64,000 bases of DNA from Phytoamicus setariae (GTDB taxonomy: Bacteria > Pseudomonadota > Alphaproteobacteria > Rhizobiales > Rhizobiaceae): positions 1-64,000 of the forward strand of contig NZ_JAEQNC010000009.1 of assembly GCF_016722925.1 (NCBI RefSeq). The letters are read 5' to 3'. Below are positions 62,223 through 64,000 of this stretch, one piece after another. The first letter of the stretch is position 1, and the number at the start of each line of letters is the position of its first letter. The notes under the pieces were generated by a model that was given only the letters and a program-made list of their open reading frames with translations, had not been told where the DNA came from and ran no database searches. Position numbers and translations under genes: made by a program.

Positions 62223-63698
62223 TTGCCCCTCTCACCCGCCATGAACCGGCACCTCAACGACGCCGGACTCTTCGCCAATCTCGAACGGATAGCCCATGCG
62301 GGCCGCGACTGGCATGGACCTACCTTCGATATCTTCAATCCCTCCACCGGCGAATTGCTGGCGACATTGCCCGACATGGGTGTAGCCGAGACGAAGGACG
62401 CGATCGATCGTGCCGTCGAAGGACAGCACGAGTGGGCAGCACTACCCGCCAAGGACAAGAGCGCGGTGATGCGCCGCTGGCACCAGCTGATCGTTGCACA
62501 CACCGACGATCTCGCGGCAATCCTGACGGCCGAGATGGGCAAGCCGCTGGCCGAGGCGAAATCCGAAGTTTCGCATGCGGCCGCCTACATCCAGTGGTAC
62601 GCGGAGGAAGCAAATCGAATCTATGGCGAGACGATCTCCGCCCCTTCCAATGACAGGCGCATGCTTGTCATCAAGCAGCCGGTTGGCGTCGTAGGCACCA
62701 TCACGCCATGGAATTTTCCCGCATCGATGGTAGCCCGCAAGATTTCGCCGGCGCTCGCCGCCGGCTGCGCGATCGTGCTGAAGCCGGCCGAGCAGACACC
62801 GCTGGTGGCAGGCGCGATGTTCGTGCTCGCCCAGCAGGCCGGTTTTCCCACCGGCGTTCTCAACCTGATCTACGCCTCGGAGGGAGCTGCCGTCGGCACC
62901 GAGCTCTGCACGAATCAGAATGTCCGCAAGATCAGCTTCACCGGCTCGACCGAAGTCGGCCGGCTGCTGATGCGGCAATGTTCAGACCAGATCAAGAAAG
63001 TCAGTCTGGAACTCGGCGGCAATGCACCCTTCATCGTTTTCGATGATGCCGATATCGATGAAGCGGTCGATGGTGCGATCCAGGCAAAGTTCCGCAACGC
63101 CGGTCAGACCTGCGTTTCGGCCAACCGAATCTACGTCCAGTCTGCCGTCCACGACGAATTCGCCGAAAAGTTCGTGGCCCGCGTCGCCGAACTGAAGGTC
63201 GGCGACGGTTTCTCCCCCGGCATAACAATTGGCCCGATGATAGATGGCCACGCCATTGAAAAAATCGAGGCGCATGTGGCTGACGCCAAGGCCAAGGGCG
63301 GCGAAATTCGTTGCGGTGGTCATCGTATCGAAAATGTGGGAACTTTCTTTGAGCCCACGGTTCTGACCGGCATTACCCATGAGATGCGCGTCGCGCAGGA
63401 AGAAACGTTCGGCCCCCTCGCCCCGATCATCCGGTTCGAAGATGCCGACCAGGTCGTGCGTGAAGCCAACGATACTATCTATGGCCTGGCCGCCTATTTT
63501 TATGCGTCGAACCTGAAGCGCGTGTGGCGTGTCGCCGAAGCGCTCGAATACGGCATGGTCGGCATCAATACGGGCCGCATGTCCTCGGAGGCCGCCCCCT
63601 TCGGCGGCATGAAACAATCCGGGATCGGCCGGGAGGGTTCGCGCCACGGCCTCGAGGACTATCTCGAGATGAAATATCTCTGCATGGGCGGCATCTGA
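62223..63698 (+). CDS. gabD: NAD(P)-dependent succinate-semialdehyde dehydrogenase
   Basis: A 491-residue aldehyde dehydrogenase. TITPWNFP, SFTGSTEVG, the catalytic Glu in LELGGNAP and the nucleophilic Cys in NAGQTCVSANR are all present, and the GPMIDGHAIEKI and INTGRMSSEAAPFGG regions match GabD. It oxidises succinate semialdehyde (or glutarate semialdehyde) to the acid. I prefer the TTG at 62223, six bases after an AGGGAG ribosome site; the ATG at 62241 gives a product six residues shorter. The open frame further upstream is not conserved. It is the first of a separate metabolic section. Confidence 0.88.
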   Translation: MPLSPAMNRHLNDAGLFANLERIAHAGRDWHGPTFDIFNPSTGELLATLPDMGVAETKDAIDRAVEGQHEWAALPAKDKSAVMRRWHQLIVAHTDDLAAILTAEMGKPLAEAKSEVSHAAAYIQWYAEEANRIYGETISAPSNDRRMLVIKQPVGVVGTITPWNFPASMVARKISPALAAGCAIVLKPAEQTPLVAGAMFVLAQQAGFPTGVLNLIYASEGAAVGTELCTNQNVRKISFTGSTEVGRLLMRQCSDQIKKVSLELGGNAPFIVFDDADIDEAVDGAIQAKFRNAGQTCVSANRIYVQSAVHDEFAEKFVARVAELKVGDGFSPGITIGPMIDGHAIEKIEAHVADAKAKGGEIRCGGHRIENVGTFFEPTVLTGITHEMRVAQEETFGPLAPIIRFEDADQVVREANDTIYGLAAYFYASNLKRVWRVAEALEYGMVGINTGRMSSEAAPFGGMKQSGIGREGSRHGLEDYLEMKYLCMGGI

Positions 63699-63790
63699 TG
63701 ATGCCGCTCCACTGATGAACTTCCCGATATTTGGGGCAGTGTTTTCACGGCGTTAACATTAGGGCGCCGTGCAGCCTGTCCTAACCGGCG

Positions 63791-64000
63791 TCAGACCTGG
63801 CGCCGTGTATCGCGCCAGCGGCGGATCTCGTCATGGCTCGCCTTGCCGCCGCGCGGTCCGTGGACGGTGACCGAGCGGGAGGCCGCAGCAACGGCGAAGT
63901 CCAGTGCCTCGGCAAACGGCTGTCCCTGTGTCAGGCACCAGGTCAGGGTGCCGCCAAAGGTATCGCCTGCACCCGTCACATCAACCACTTCGACTGGAAA
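63791..64000 (-). CDS. PfkB-family carbohydrate kinase, 3' end only
   Basis: The window cuts this minus-strand gene; only the last 69 residues are seen. VDVTGAGDTFGGTL is the PfkB signature with the catalytic Asp and anion-hole Gly, and the C-terminal tail GPRGGKASHDEI follows the family. It phosphorylates a sugar or nucleoside; the substrate cannot be read from this piece. Confidence 0.85.
   Translation of the reverse strand, partial: FPVEVVDVTGAGDTFGGTLTWCLTQGQPFAEALDFAVAAASRSVTVHGPRGGKASHDEIRRWRDTRRQV

Noticed and set aside
1-64000. CRISPR arrays, tRNA/rRNA genes, insertion sequences, phage genes or replication origins
   Set aside because: No regularly spaced repeats, cloverleaf sequences, transposase-like proteins, terminal inverted repeats or repABC-type genes were seen in the window.

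Overview
The window looks like a piece of a Rhizobiales replicon (Rhizobium, Agrobacterium or a near relative). Base composition is GC-rich, genes are tightly packed with many ATGA, GTGA and TGATG overlaps, several starts are TTG, and ABC uptake systems are very abundant (one ribose-type, one polar amino-acid type, three peptide/oligosaccharide type). The content is catabolic and surface-polysaccharide accessory material. I see no rRNA, tRNA, insertion sequence, phage gene, CRISPR array or replication origin.

Left part (1-24 kb). A ribose-type sugar ABC importer on the minus strand faces a GntR/FCD regulator, an SDR dehydrogenase and a UxaA-family sugar-acid dehydratase. Three copies of a shared operator-like motif tie these transcription units into one probable regulon. 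Next come a valine-type catabolic operon (acyl-CoA dehydrogenase, 3-hydroxyisobutyryl-CoA hydrolase, mmsB), an aminotransferase, a class III cyclase with TPRs, a kynurenine-formamidase-like hydrolase, an Xre/RES toxin-antitoxin pair, a hydroxypyruvate isomerase, and an incomplete amino-acid ABC system with a BiuH/RutB-like hydrolase and a LysR regulator. This stretch carries three gene remnants: an unknown protein, an RbsC-type permease and a nitrilase-like enzyme.

Middle part (24-38 kb). There are two complete peptide-type ABC importers. The first ends in a phosphodiesterase/phosphatase-superfamily gene. The second lies divergent from an XRE-cupin regulator and ends in a GAF-domain protein translationally coupled to its last ATPase.

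Right part (38-62 kb). This is the most unusual region: a surface-glycan-like island mixed with cyclic-nucleotide-type proteins. It holds an FkbM methyltransferase, a DUF3095 protein with a cyclase-like motif pattern, a nucleotide-sugar dehydrogenase, a class III cyclase lacking the usual purine-selecting lysine and overlapping a polysaccharide-lyase gene, an oligosaccharide/peptide ABC importer, four glycosyltransferases (two MurG-like paralogues and two GT4), two small methyltransferase-like proteins, a polysaccharide deacetylase, a stand-alone cyclic-nucleotide-binding protein, an MBL-fold hydrolase, and a 904-residue ABC-exporter-like protein in which every ATPase motif is degenerate and a roughly 300-residue insert splits the nucleotide-binding domain. 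I infer a glycan synthesis, export, turnover and re-uptake island with nucleotide signalling. The pseudo-ATPase exporter, CNB and MBL set is the best candidate for an undescribed system. The window ends with a gabD-like aldehyde dehydrogenase and the 3' end of a PfkB-family kinase.
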